Positions 51,174 to 59,427 of a DNA stretch of 64,000 nucleotides are shown in pieces. The stretch spans positions 2,356,001 to 2,420,000 of the forward strand of contig NZ_JAUSYS010000001.1 in NCBI RefSeq assembly GCF_030817015.1, read 5' to 3'. Both the position numbers and the translations under genes were made by a program. Every line of letters starts with the position of its first letter. Positions within the stretch are counted from its first letter, which is position 1. The notes beneath the pieces are model-generated. The model had not been told where the DNA came from. It searched no databases and saw only the letters and a list, made by a program, of their open reading frames with translations. Source of the stretch: Arthrobacter sp. V1I7. Lineage in GTDB: Bacteria > Actinomycetota > Actinomycetes > Actinomycetales > Micrococcaceae.

Positions 51174-52307
51174 GTGGACGGAAAGCTCGCCGTCATCGGC
51201 CTCGGAAGCATCGGAAGCATGACCCTGTGGCAGGCCTCCCGCCTGACCGACTCCGTCGTCGGATTCGAAGCAGCAGCCCCCGCCCACGGCCGCAGCGCCG
51301 TGGGCGGGGACACCCGCCTCTTCCGCATGCTCTACCGCGGAATCCCCGGCTACTACCCCATCCTGCAGCGCTCCCGCAGCCTCTGGGCCGAACTCGAAGC
51401 CGAAACCGGCCAGGACATCCTCACCCGCTGCGGCGGACTCTCGATCGGAACAGCCGATGGGCCCTACCTCCCCAAGCTCCTGGAAACCACCAGGACCAAC
51501 GGCGCCGAACACGAAATCATCAGCCGCGAGGAAATGGCCGAACGCTACCCGCAGCACAAACTCCGCGAAGACGACATCGCCGTCTACGACCCCCACGCCG
51601 GGGCCCTGCGCACCGACCGTGCCGTCACCGCCGCGGTCGCAGCCGCCGAAGCCAACGGCGCCACCGTCCACACCAACACCCCGATCGACAGCATCACCGA
51701 AACCGGCGACGGCGTGGTCATCACCTCCGGCGACAAGTCCTGGACCTTCGAGAACGTCATTGTCTCCTCCGGCGGCTGGTCCCAAAAGCTCATGCCCGAC
51801 TACCTCAAGGCCGCAACCCAGACCAAACGGATCTTCCTCACCTGGTTCGTAGCGAGGGACGCGGCCGAATTCTCCCCGGAGAGGTTCCCCATCTTCATCC
51901 GGATCTCCGGTGACCGCTCCATGTACGGGGCACCCACAGTCGATGGAGTGACGGTCAAAGCAACCCTCGATGGCCGCGGAGCACCCACACCGCAGGCTGA
52001 TTCAGTCCCCCGGGAACTCACTCCCGCGGAAATCGCTGAAACCACCGAGACCGTCACCGAGTTCTTCCCCGGCCTGTTCCCCAACATCGTCCGCTCAGAC
52101 GCCTTCCCGGACCTCTTCACCAAGGACGGCCACCCCCTCCTTGGCCCGTTCAGCGAAGGCAGCAGAATCTACTGCGCCACCGGCTTCTCCGGAGGAGGCT
52201 TCAAAAATGCCACCGGCTACGGCGAAATCGCCGCACACGAAGCCCTCGGCAAACAAACCTTCAACGGCCTCGGCTTCGTGCGGCCGCAGCGTTTCAGGAC
52301 CCGTTAG
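51174..52307 (+). CDS. FAD-dependent oxidase, monomeric sarcosine oxidase / SolA-like
   Basis: A 377-residue DAO-family enzyme with a GTG start two bases after the ATPase stop. AVIGLGSIGSMTLWQASRL is the FAD motif, and AHGRSAVGGDTRLFRMLYRG matches the HGDTRI substrate loop of sarcosine/N-methyltryptophan oxidases. ATGFSGGGFKNATGYGEIAA closes the site. The position of the cysteine that binds FAD covalently in that group reads DLFTKDGHPLL, so the flavin is probably non-covalent. It should oxidise an N-methyl or primary amine of an imported amino acid. Confidence 0.88.
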   Translation: MDGKLAVIGLGSIGSMTLWQASRLTDSVVGFEAAAPAHGRSAVGGDTRLFRMLYRGIPGYYPILQRSRSLWAELEAETGQDILTRCGGLSIGTADGPYLPKLLETTRTNGAEHEIISREEMAERYPQHKLREDDIAVYDPHAGALRTDRAVTAAVAAAEANGATVHTNTPIDSITETGDGVVITSGDKSWTFENVIVSSGGWSQKLMPDYLKAATQTKRIFLTWFVARDAAEFSPERFPIFIRISGDRSMYGAPTVDGVTVKATLDGRGAPTPQADSVPRELTPAEIAETTETVTEFFPGLFPNIVRSDAFPDLFTKDGHPLLGPFSEGSRIYCATGFSGGGFKNATGYGEIAAHEALGKQTFNGLGFVRPQRFRTR

Positions 52308-52338
52308 TTCGCTCCTTCCACAAGGGATCTTTCGGCGA

Positions 52339-52358
52339 ATTGTTGACAATCTACAGTT
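52339..52358 (+). promoter_or_regulatory. GntR operator candidate C, in front of the aminotransferase
   Basis: ATTGTTGACAATCTACAGTT lies in the 70-base gap between the oxidase and the aminotransferase and ends 19 bases before the ATG. It differs from site B at one position. An internal, separately regulated promoter is implied. Confidence 0.65.
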
Positions 52359-52377
52359 TCTAGGAAAGTATGAAGCC

Positions 52378-53631
52378 ATGGCAACTCTTAGTCCTATCCT
52401 CAAGCAGGCCACGCCCGTAATCGTCGACCATGCCCTTGGCAGCTGGATCTATGCGACCGACGGCAAGAAATACCTGGATTTCACCACGGGAATCGGCGTC
52501 ACCAGCACCGGTCACTGCCATCCTGACGTCGTGGCAGCTGCCCGCGAGCAGGTGGGCAAGATTGTCCATGCCCAGTACACCACCGTGATGCACAAGCCAC
52601 TGCTTGAGCTCACGGAAAGACTGGGAGACTTCCTGCCCTCGGGGCTGGACAGCGTCTTTTACGCCACGTCCGGCTCCGAGGCTGTAGAGGCTTCCATCCG
52701 TCTGGCCCGTATGGCCACAGGACGGCCCAACATCATCTCCTTCCACGGAGGTTTCCATGGCCGCACCGTAGGTGCTGCGTCCCTTACCACTGCCGGCACA
52801 AAATTCCGCTCCGGATTCTCCCCGCTGATGGGCGGTGTTCACATTGCCCCATTCCCCCACGCCTACCGGTACGGATGGGACGAAGAAACCGCCGTTGCCT
52901 TCGCCCTGAAGGAACTGGACCAGCTCCTGGCTAGCATCAGCAGCCCGGCTGACACAGCCGGTTTCATCATCGAACCGGTCCTCGGAGACGGCGGCTACAT
53001 CCCCACCCCCGTGGCTTTCCTGCAGGGCCTGCGGGAACGCGCCAACAAGCACGGCATCGTACTCATCATCGATGAAGTCCAGGCCGGCGTCGGACGCACC
53101 GGAAAGTTCTGGGGACACGACTGGGCAGGCATCACCCCCGATATCGTCATCACCGCCAAGGGCCTGGCCAGCGGATTCCCCATCTCCGCCATCGCAGCCT
53201 CAACCGAACTCATGAGCAAGGCCTGGCCCGGCTCCCAGGGCGGAACCTACGGCGGAAACGCCATCGCCGCCGCCGCCGGCGTTGCAACCCTCGGTGTCAT
53301 CGAGCGCGAAAACCTGGTGACCAACGCCCTGGTCCGCGGCGACGAGCTGCGCGCAGGGCTGGAAAACCTCAAGGGCGACTTCGCGTCCATCGGAGACGTC
53401 CGGGGCCGCGGCCTGATGCAATCGGTCGAATTCACTGCAGCAGATGGAACGCCTGACGCTGCAACCGCACTCTCTGTCCAGCAAGAGGCAGTCAAGGAAG
53501 AGCTCCTTCTCCTCACCTGCGGACCGCACGGCAACGTCATCCGCATCATCCCGGCGCTCAACGTCACCAGCGACGAGATCCAGGCCGGCCTGGCCAGGTT
53601 CACCCAGGCGCTGAAGACAACAGCCATCTAA
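52378..53631 (+). CDS. Class III aminotransferase (4-aminobutyrate-transaminase-like)
   Basis: A 417-residue PLP enzyme. ATSGSEAVEASIRLARMATG (96-115) binds PLP phosphate, SFHGGFHGRTVGAASLT, EPVLGDGGYIPTP, IIDEVQAGVGRTGKFWGHDW holds the conserved Asp, and ITAKGLASGFPISA carries the Schiff-base Lys (Lys261). It is close to GabT and other omega-amino acid transaminases, which give a semialdehyde that the next gene product can oxidise. A longer upstream frame runs antiparallel through the oxidase gene region and is not supported. Confidence 0.92.
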   Translation: MATLSPILKQATPVIVDHALGSWIYATDGKKYLDFTTGIGVTSTGHCHPDVVAAAREQVGKIVHAQYTTVMHKPLLELTERLGDFLPSGLDSVFYATSGSEAVEASIRLARMATGRPNIISFHGGFHGRTVGAASLTTAGTKFRSGFSPLMGGVHIAPFPHAYRYGWDEETAVAFALKELDQLLASISSPADTAGFIIEPVLGDGGYIPTPVAFLQGLRERANKHGIVLIIDEVQAGVGRTGKFWGHDWAGITPDIVITAKGLASGFPISAIAASTELMSKAWPGSQGGTYGGNAIAAAAGVATLGVIERENLVTNALVRGDELRAGLENLKGDFASIGDVRGRGLMQSVEFTAADGTPDAATALSVQQEAVKEELLLLTCGPHGNVIRIIPALNVTSDEIQAGLARFTQALKTTAI

Positions 53632-53659
53632 TCCTTCCTTCGATCATTGAAAGCGTGAC

Positions 53660-55114
53660 ATGTCTTCCTCCTTTGACCCCACCAACATGCACACGGACCT
53701 GTTCATCGATGGCGCCTGGCAGAAGGCCGCCAATGGGGCGACGTTCCCGGTTGAGAACCCCGCCACCCATGAGATCATCGCGCACGTAGCCGACGGCGGC
53801 CCTGAAGAAGCCCGCGCAGCCATCGAAGCCGCAGGCCGCGCCCAGTCGAAGTGGGCGAAGTCCACGCCCCGCGAACGGGCCAACATCCTGCGACGCGCCT
53901 TCGAGCTGGTTATTGAAAACACTGACCGTCTCGCAGCGATCATGACCGCCGAGATGGGCAAGCCCCTGGCCGAGGCAAAGGGCGAAGTGGCCTACGGCGC
54001 GGACATGCTTCGTTGGTTCTCCGAAGAAGCCGTCCGCATCGGCGGAGACCACGCCACTTCCGTGGACGGCAACACCCGGATCATGATCACCAAGGAGCCG
54101 GTCGGCCCCTGCGTGCTGGTGACCCCGTGGAACTTCCCGCTGGCCATGGGTGCCCGCAAGATTGCCCCTGCCGTCGCCGCGGGCTGCACCATGGTCTTCA
54201 AGCCTGCCGAACTGACACCGCTGACGTCCCTTGCTTTGGTGCAGATCTTCAGGGAGGCAGGCCTTCCCGACGGCGTCCTCAACGTGGTCACGACCTCCAG
54301 CGCTTCCAGCGTGGTTGGGACCTGGACCAGCAGCGGCATCGCCCGCAAGATCAGCTTCACCGGTTCCACCGAGGTCGGCAAGATCCTGCTGCGCCAGGCG
54401 GCCGATAACGTCATGCGCTCCTCGATGGAACTGGGCGGAAACGCCCCATTCATCGTCCTCGCCGACGCCGATATCGAGAAGGCCGTTGAGGGCGCCATGA
54501 AGGCCAAGATGCGAAACATGGGCGAGGCCTGCACCGCCGCGAACCGCTTCTTCGTGCACCGGTCGGTGGTGGAGGAATTCAGCGAAAAGTTCGCCAAAAA
54601 GATCTCCGAACTACGGGTGGGTAACGGAGCCGTGGAAGGAACCGAGGTCGGCCCCCTGATCGAGCAGAAGGGCCTGGACAAGGTTGAGAGCCTGGTCCGC
54701 GATGCGGTGTCCAAGGGCGCGCGCATCCTGACCGGAGGAAGCCGCCCGGAGGGTCCGGGATACTTCTACACCCCCACCGTCCTGACCGACGTGCCCGTGA
54801 ACGCGGAGCTGATGACCACTGAGATTTTCGGTCCGGTCGCGGCCATCACCCCCTTCGACAGCGAGGACGACGTGATTCGCCTCGCCAACGACACCGAGTG
54901 GGGTCTCGTTGGCTACGTCTTCACAGAGAACATGGACAAGGCCCTTCGCTTCTCCGCCGAACTGGAAGTAGGAATGGTCGGGCTGAACACTGGCCTTGTT
55001 TCCAATCCCGCAGCCCCGTTCGGAGGCGTCAAGCAATCCGGGCTGGGACGCGAAGGTGGCAAAATTGGCATCGAGGAATTCCTTGAGACCAAGTACACCG
55101 CAATAGCGGTCTAG
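53660..55114 (+). CDS. gabD: Succinate-semialdehyde dehydrogenase (NAD(P)+)
   Basis: A 484-residue ALDH. VTPWNFPLAMGARKIAPAVA contains the conserved Asn158, SFTGSTEVGKILLRQA, the general base in SMELGGNAPF (Glu257), and NMGEACTAANRF with the nucleophile Cys291, the sequence typical of GabD. C-terminal GGVKQSGLGREGGKIGIEEF. It lies 28 bases downstream of the aminotransferase. Together the two would convert 4-aminobutyrate, or a related omega-amino acid, to succinate. Confidence 0.93.
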   Translation: MSSSFDPTNMHTDLFIDGAWQKAANGATFPVENPATHEIIAHVADGGPEEARAAIEAAGRAQSKWAKSTPRERANILRRAFELVIENTDRLAAIMTAEMGKPLAEAKGEVAYGADMLRWFSEEAVRIGGDHATSVDGNTRIMITKEPVGPCVLVTPWNFPLAMGARKIAPAVAAGCTMVFKPAELTPLTSLALVQIFREAGLPDGVLNVVTTSSASSVVGTWTSSGIARKISFTGSTEVGKILLRQAADNVMRSSMELGGNAPFIVLADADIEKAVEGAMKAKMRNMGEACTAANRFFVHRSVVEEFSEKFAKKISELRVGNGAVEGTEVGPLIEQKGLDKVESLVRDAVSKGARILTGGSRPEGPGYFYTPTVLTDVPVNAELMTTEIFGPVAAITPFDSEDDVIRLANDTEWGLVGYVFTENMDKALRFSAELEVGMVGLNTGLVSNPAAPFGGVKQSGLGREGGKIGIEEFLETKYTAIAV

Positions 55115-55154
55115 AGAGCACAGTAAGCCGAAGAATGAAATGAGGGGGATCTCC

Positions 55155-55847
55155 ATGGCCGCACCAGAAGGACTGTTTGTCCTGGAAGGAAGACCCACGG
55201 CGCAGCTGATCGCTGATCAGCTGCGGGAACAAATCGTCCAGGGGACCTTCCGCCCGGGACAGCAAATCAATGAATCTGCAGTGGCAGGCCAGTTGCGTAC
55301 GTCCAGGGGCCCACTCCGGGAGGCACTGCAACGCCTGTGCCAAGAGGGTCTCCTGATCAGCCACCGTAACCGTGGAGTCTTCGTCCTGGAGCTTTCGACC
55401 GACGATATTAAGGAGATCTACGCCGTCCGCGAGGCGGTGGAACTCGCTGCGTCAAACACCTTGCTGGACGCCACACAGGAGCAGATCAACGATATCTGCC
55501 AGGTGCTGGAGAAAATCCTCAGGGACATGGCGAAGCAGGTTGCCGCATCGGACTGGCAAGCGATTGCAAGGCTGGATATGCAGTTCCACACCTCCTTCGT
55601 TGCCGGCACTGGAAACTCTCGCCTCATTCGGATTTACGAAACGCTGGCAGCCGAATCCAGAATGTGTATTCTCAACCTGGAAGTTTCCTATCCCCGCCTG
55701 GACGTACTGGTCCAGGAACACCAGAACCTGTTGGACCTGCTCCAGGCAGGCGACAGGAAGGGCCTGCAGCAGGCCGTCAAACGGCACCTGCACAAGGCTG
55801 TCGAGGATCTGACGGTTTCGAAGCAGGACGACGTGATTACCGCTTAG
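55155..55847 (+). CDS. GntR family regulator, FCD subfamily (copy 1)
   Basis: A 230-residue regulator from the ATG at 55155, with GAGGGGGA six bases upstream. The winged HTH is IVQGTFRPGQQINESAVAGQ then LRTSRGPLREALQRLCQEG, with an FCD helical ligand domain (FHTSFVAGTGNSRLIRIYET, HQNLLDLLQAGDRKGLQQAV) with conserved Asp/His metal ligands. It closes the first operon and is followed by a strong terminator. Probably binds the TTGACAAT-containing sites in front of the island's genes. About 85 percent similar by eye to copy 2. Confidence 0.93.
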   Translation: MAAPEGLFVLEGRPTAQLIADQLREQIVQGTFRPGQQINESAVAGQLRTSRGPLREALQRLCQEGLLISHRNRGVFVLELSTDDIKEIYAVREAVELAASNTLLDATQEQINDICQVLEKILRDMAKQVAASDWQAIARLDMQFHTSFVAGTGNSRLIRIYETLAAESRMCILNLEVSYPRLDVLVQEHQNLLDLLQAGDRKGLQQAVKRHLHKAVEDLTVSKQDDVITA

Positions 55848-55877
55848 GGCTTTCCCCGGACAGCATGCGTAGTGAAA

Positions 55878-55908
55878 AGGTGGCCAGGTCTCATGGACCT
55901 GGCCACCT
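55878..55908 (+). terminator. Strong intrinsic terminator after the first operon
   Basis: A perfect 13-bp stem, AGGTGGCCAGGTC (55878-55890) with GACCTGGCCACCT (55896-55908), a 5-base loop TCATG, and CTTGCTTTT downstream. It starts 31 bases after the regulator stop. Confidence 0.88.
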
Positions 55909-56004
55909 CTTGCTTTTCCGCCATTGTCGGATTCCCTCGAGGGCTACCTGAGACAGTGGGCGCTCCCGGGCGACCCGCCGAAAATACCCGGAAAACCTGT
56001 GTGA

Positions 56005-56024
56005 ATTGTCGATGATCTGCGATT
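56005..56024 (+). promoter_or_regulatory. Degenerate GntR operator candidate D, in front of transporter copy 2
   Basis: ATTGTCGATGATCTGCGATT matches site B at 15 of 20 positions and occupies the equivalent place, about 86 bases before the second binding-protein gene. The TTGACA centre is lost (TCGATG). Confidence 0.45.
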
Positions 56025-56110
56025 GGGCTGGGTGCATGATTAGTTAAGAACATTTAGGTGCCCCCGATCAGGACCCGGCTCCAGCACCACCCCGCAATGG
56101 GAGAGTAGTG

Positions 56111-57034
56111 ATGAAAACCAGAAGCAAAGTCCAGAGCGCCGTTGCCGCATTGGCAGTTCTGTTTGCACTCGGCGCGTGCGGTCCCGGCGGCAGTGATCCG
56201 GCGCAAGAGGGCTCGAAGATCTCAAATACAGCTGACATCTCCGAGGGAGTCCAGCCCGACGAGGCCGCCGTCAAGCTATTGCCACAGTCCTACAAGGACA
56301 AGGGAGAACTGACGGTGGCGATGGACCTGCACTATCCCCCGACGACGTTCCTGGCTGATGACAACACAACCCCCATTGGTTTGAACCCGGACATGGCACG
56401 GCTGATTGCCAAGAAGCTTGGGCTCAGGCTGAAGTTCGAAAATACCGCTTTCGACACCATCATTCCCGGTCTTGACGGGGGCCGCTATGACTTCACCGCA
56501 ACTACCATGTCCCCCTCCGCCGAACGGCTGAAGGTGCTGGACATGATCGACTACTTCAATGGAGGGGTTTCTGTTGCCGTGGCCCACGGCAACCCCCTGA
56601 ACATCAGCAATGACAATATGTGCGGCAGGAACATCGCTGTCACCAAGGGCTCGAACGCCCAGCTGAAGCATCTGCCGAACGTCTCCGAATGGACATGCAC
56701 GTCTAAGGGCAAGCCGGCCATCAATGGCGTTACACTTCCCAACGTCCAGGAAGCCCTCACGCAGTTGGCTTCCAAGAGGGTCGACGGCGTCTTCTACGAC
56801 ACCGTTTCGCTCGTGTGGGCAGACCAGCAGCAGCCAAACACCTTCACGATTCTGACTCCGCAGGTGGACACCCGCTCAGACCACGTAGTTGCCATCGCCC
56901 TGAAAAAGGGATCGCCGTTGACACCCGCTCTGCAGGCAGCGGTGCAGTCCGTCCTGGACAGCCCGGAATACAAGAAGTCACTTGCCACCTGGGGCCTTGA
57001 AGCAGGCGCCATCACCGAAGCCAAGCTCAACTAG
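56111..57034 (+). CDS. ABC transporter substrate-binding lipoprotein, polar amino acid type (copy 2)
   Basis: A 307-residue paralogue of the protein at 48536. Lipobox FALGAC, GELTVAMDLHYPPTTFLADD near 62, FDTIIPGLDGGRYDFTATTM near 107 and LNISNDNMCGRNIAVTKGSN. The differences from copy 1 are scattered rather than concentrated in one segment, as expected for an old duplication under selection. ATG at 56111 preferred over GTG at 56108. It is cotranscribed with permease copy 2. Confidence 0.92.
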   Translation: MKTRSKVQSAVAALAVLFALGACGPGGSDPAQEGSKISNTADISEGVQPDEAAVKLLPQSYKDKGELTVAMDLHYPPTTFLADDNTTPIGLNPDMARLIAKKLGLRLKFENTAFDTIIPGLDGGRYDFTATTMSPSAERLKVLDMIDYFNGGVSVAVAHGNPLNISNDNMCGRNIAVTKGSNAQLKHLPNVSEWTCTSKGKPAINGVTLPNVQEALTQLASKRVDGVFYDTVSLVWADQQQPNTFTILTPQVDTRSDHVVAIALKKGSPLTPALQAAVQSVLDSPEYKKSLATWGLEAGAITEAKLN

Positions 57035-57082
57035 CGGGTGCGTCCATGCGGCAAACCTTCTCCTTAAAGAAGTGAAACGACG

Positions 57083-57979
57083 ATGCCTGGGATAGACCCT
57101 GTGCTCAAGCCACGGCTGCGGCGGCGAAGTGCCTTTGAATACGCCGCCTGGATTGCATGTTCCCTCTTGGCCGTGGGCATTCTCTACTCCGTATCGACCA
57201 ATCCAAACTTCAAGTGGAACGTGGTCGCCAGATACTTCACCCACGAAACCATCCTCCGCGGCCTGATGCTGACCATCTTCCTGACGGTTGCCAGCATGGT
57301 CATCGGAACCCTGCTGGGTCTGATGCTGGCGATCATGAGGTCCTCCAGCATCAAACCCATTGCCGCCACAGCTGGCGTCTACATCACCTTGTTCCGCGGG
57401 ACACCTGTCCTGGTACAGCTCATCTTCTGGTTCAACATCGCCGCCCTGTACCCGAATCTGACCATCGGAATTCCATTCACTGACATCAGCACTGCGGTGG
57501 ACATCAACGCACTGATGGCGCCCATCACGGCAGCCCTGATCGGCCTGAGCCTCAATGAGGCCGCCTACATGGCCGAGATCATCCGCGGAGGGTTCTTATC
57601 CGTTGGCAAGGGCCAGATCGAGGCTGCCGACTCGCTGGGAATGAGCGGCGCAACAAAAATGCGCAAGGTCATCATCCCCCAGGCCATGCCCTCGATCATC
57701 CCGGCCACCGGCAACCAGTTCATCGGCATGTTCAAAGAGACCTCGCTCGTCAGTGTGCTGGGCGTCGCTGAACTGCTCCAAAGCGCCCAGCTCATCTACG
57801 CCCGGACCTACGAAACCATCCCACTGCTGATCGTCGCCAGCCTCTGGTACCTCGTGATGACCCTCGCACTGAGCTACCCGCAGTCGCTGCTGGAGAAAAA
57901 GTACTCCCGTTCAACCTCCAGGCTTCCCCGGAAGGCAGCAAAGGTTGTTCTGACCGACCCGGAAGGCATTGCCCGATGA
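57083..57979 (+). CDS. ABC transporter permease, polar amino acid type (copy 2)
   Basis: A 298-residue permease, the same length as copy 1 and very similar throughout ([43 protein letters not shown] loop [20 protein letters not shown]). Its last four bases still form ATGA (57976-57979) with the start of what used to be an ATPase gene. No ATPase follows, so it would have to use the ATPase at 50404 or another genomic one. Confidence 0.92.
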   Translation: MPGIDPVLKPRLRRRSAFEYAAWIACSLLAVGILYSVSTNPNFKWNVVARYFTHETILRGLMLTIFLTVASMVIGTLLGLMLAIMRSSSIKPIAATAGVYITLFRGTPVLVQLIFWFNIAALYPNLTIGIPFTDISTAVDINALMAPITAALIGLSLNEAAYMAEIIRGGFLSVGKGQIEAADSLGMSGATKMRKVIIPQAMPSIIPATGNQFIGMFKETSLVSVLGVAELLQSAQLIYARTYETIPLLIVASLWYLVMTLALSYPQSLLEKKYSRSTSRLPRKAAKVVLTDPEGIAR

Positions 57980-58008
57980 GTACCGACGGCACCGTTCGAG
58001 CCCGCATA
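57976..58008 (+). pseudogene. Scar of the deleted ATPase gene (first codons only)
   Basis: The sequence from the ATGA overlap reads MSTDGTVRAR, matching [10 protein letters not shown] at the start of the intact ATPase. At about 58000-58010 it passes into the leader of the GntR gene (AGCGAAATGAGGGGA, as in front of copy 1). The frame happens to stay open into the regulator, giving a possible fused N-terminus of 20 residues. Confidence 0.8.
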
Positions 58009-58035
58009 AACCAAGAGCGAAATGAGGGGATGTCC

Positions 58036-58737
58036 ATGGCCGGAAAGGAAGGATTGTTTGTCCTGGAGGGAAGGCCCACGGCGCAGCTGATCGCCGATCG
58101 GCTGCGGGAATTAATCGTCCAGGGGGCCTTCCGTCAGGGACAGCAAATCAATGAATCTGCAGTGGCCAGCCAGCTGCGTACGTCCAGGGGCCCATTGCGG
58201 GAAGCACTGCAGCGCCTAAGCCAGGAAGGGATCCTGGTCAGCCACCGTAACCGCGGTGTATTCGTCCTGGAGCTTTCGAGCGATGACATCAAGGAGATCT
58301 ACGCCGTCCGCGAGGCCGTGGAACTGGCCGCCGCAAACACGCTGATGGATGCCGGGCAGGAGAAGATCAACGAGACCTGCGACGTGCTGAAGGGAATCAT
58401 CAAGGACATGGCGAAGCAGGTTGCCGTGTCCGACTGGCCGGCAATTGCACGACTGGACATGGAATTTCACACCTCCTTCGTTGCCGGCACAGGGAATTCC
58501 CGCCTCACCCGGATTTACCAGACACTGGCCGCCGAATCGAGAATGTGCATTCTCAACCTTGAGGTTTCCTACCCCCGGGTGGACGCTCTGGTACAGGAGC
58601 ACCAGGTCCTCCTGGATCTGCTGGAAGCAGGCGATAGGAAAGGACTCCAGCACGCCATCAAACAGCACCTGCGGCAGGCCGTCGAGGATCTCACCGCCAC
58701 AATGGCATCGGACGGACAGACGCCATCGAAACGATAA
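58036..58737 (+). CDS. GntR family regulator, FCD subfamily (copy 2)
   Basis: A 233-residue paralogue of the regulator at 55155. HTH region INESAVASQLRTSRGPLREA, FCD domain FHTSFVAGTGNSRLTRIYQT. The ATG at 58036 is homologous to the start of copy 1 and has GAGGGGA upstream. The open frame also extends back to the permease overlap at 57976 because of the deletion scar. It may bind the same operators as copy 1 or have changed ligand. Confidence 0.9.
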   Translation: MAGKEGLFVLEGRPTAQLIADRLRELIVQGAFRQGQQINESAVASQLRTSRGPLREALQRLSQEGILVSHRNRGVFVLELSSDDIKEIYAVREAVELAAANTLMDAGQEKINETCDVLKGIIKDMAKQVAVSDWPAIARLDMEFHTSFVAGTGNSRLTRIYQTLAAESRMCILNLEVSYPRVDALVQEHQVLLDLLEAGDRKGLQHAIKQHLRQAVEDLTATMASDGQTPSKR

Positions 58738-58750
58738 CCGTCCGGCCGCG

Positions 58751-58785
58751 AAGAGCCCCCGGGCATCTGCTGCACAGGGGCTCTT
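58751..58785. terminator. Hairpin between the convergent GntR and cupin genes
   Basis: AAGAGCCCC (58751-58759) pairs with GGGGCTCTT (58777-58785) across a 17-base loop. It lies between the ends of two convergent genes and could serve both strands. Confidence 0.5.
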
Positions 58786-58804
58786 GCACGCTGAACGTGG
58801 CGAA

Positions 58805-59158
58805 CTAGGCGGGAAGATCCGCCACGACCCACATCTTGCGGAGCGTCTCGTGGATGGTCCAGGTGCCCTCCCAGCCGGCAGGGGTCACAAACAGAGAACC
58901 GGGACCGACATCGAAGCTGCTCCCATCCGGCTCAGTGATGGTGGCGGTCCCGCTCAGGATCTGGCAGATCTCGTCATAGCCGGGCCGTGTGCTCTTGAAC
59001 TCTCCGGGAGTTACTTCCCAGATGCCCGTCTTCAGGCCGTCCCTGGCCCACAGGCGCAAGGACACCTCGGTCTGGCCGGGCGTGACTGACGTTTCCTTGG
59101 ACTTGTGCTCCCCCGGGTTCTCGGTTGTTGCATCACTCATGACGGTCGCCTTGACCAT
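58805..59158 (-). CDS. Cupin domain protein, EutQ/DUF861-like
   Basis: A 117-residue single-domain cupin. VTPGEFKSTRPGYDEICQIL (cupin motif 1, with Glu in place of one usual His), SGTATITEPDGSSFDVGPGS, LFVTPAGWEGTWTIHETLRK (motif 2). It belongs to the cupin_3 group, often small regulators or isomerases of amine/ureide pathways. The ATG at 59158 is decided by AAGGAG six bases upstream, and frames starting at 59242 or 59179 lack this. Operator candidate E lies 83 bases upstream, linking it to the island regulon. Confidence 0.88.
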   Translation of the reverse strand: MVKATVMSDATTENPGEHKSKETSVTPGQTEVSLRLWARDGLKTGIWEVTPGEFKSTRPGYDEICQILSGTATITEPDGSSFDVGPGSLFVTPAGWEGTWTIHETLRKMWVVADLPA

Positions 59159-59241
59159 AGTTACTCCTTCTTGGGCCATGCCGTGGATGTTCGTGCGGAC
59201 GTGCCCACCTTCTTTGGTTGGGCACGATATATACCATACCA

Positions 59242-59253
59242 ATTGTCAACAAT
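59242..59253 (-). promoter_or_regulatory. GntR operator candidate E, facing the cupin gene
   Basis: Read toward the cupin gene, ATTGTTGACAAT is identical to the 12-base core of sites B and C. It overlaps a probable promoter: TATATA follows 10 bases later in the minus direction. Confidence 0.65.
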
Positions 59254-59427
59254 TGACGATAGAATGGGAAGTGAAATTTCGCATTTGTGTATGAAACAGC
59301 TGACAGCCCGAGGACTCCAACAGAACCGGCCAGTGCGGAGGGGAAGGCCGACGGGGGTGGGGCATGGATGTCGGGCTGATCCTAGGGGCACACTTGCTAA
59401 CGAAGACGGACCAGGAAGGCAGCAAAA

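Noticed and set aside
57976..58035. Extended N-terminus of GntR copy 2 starting at the permease overlap
   Set aside because: These residues derive from the ATPase scar and leader. Copy 1 and the ribosome binding site support 58036.
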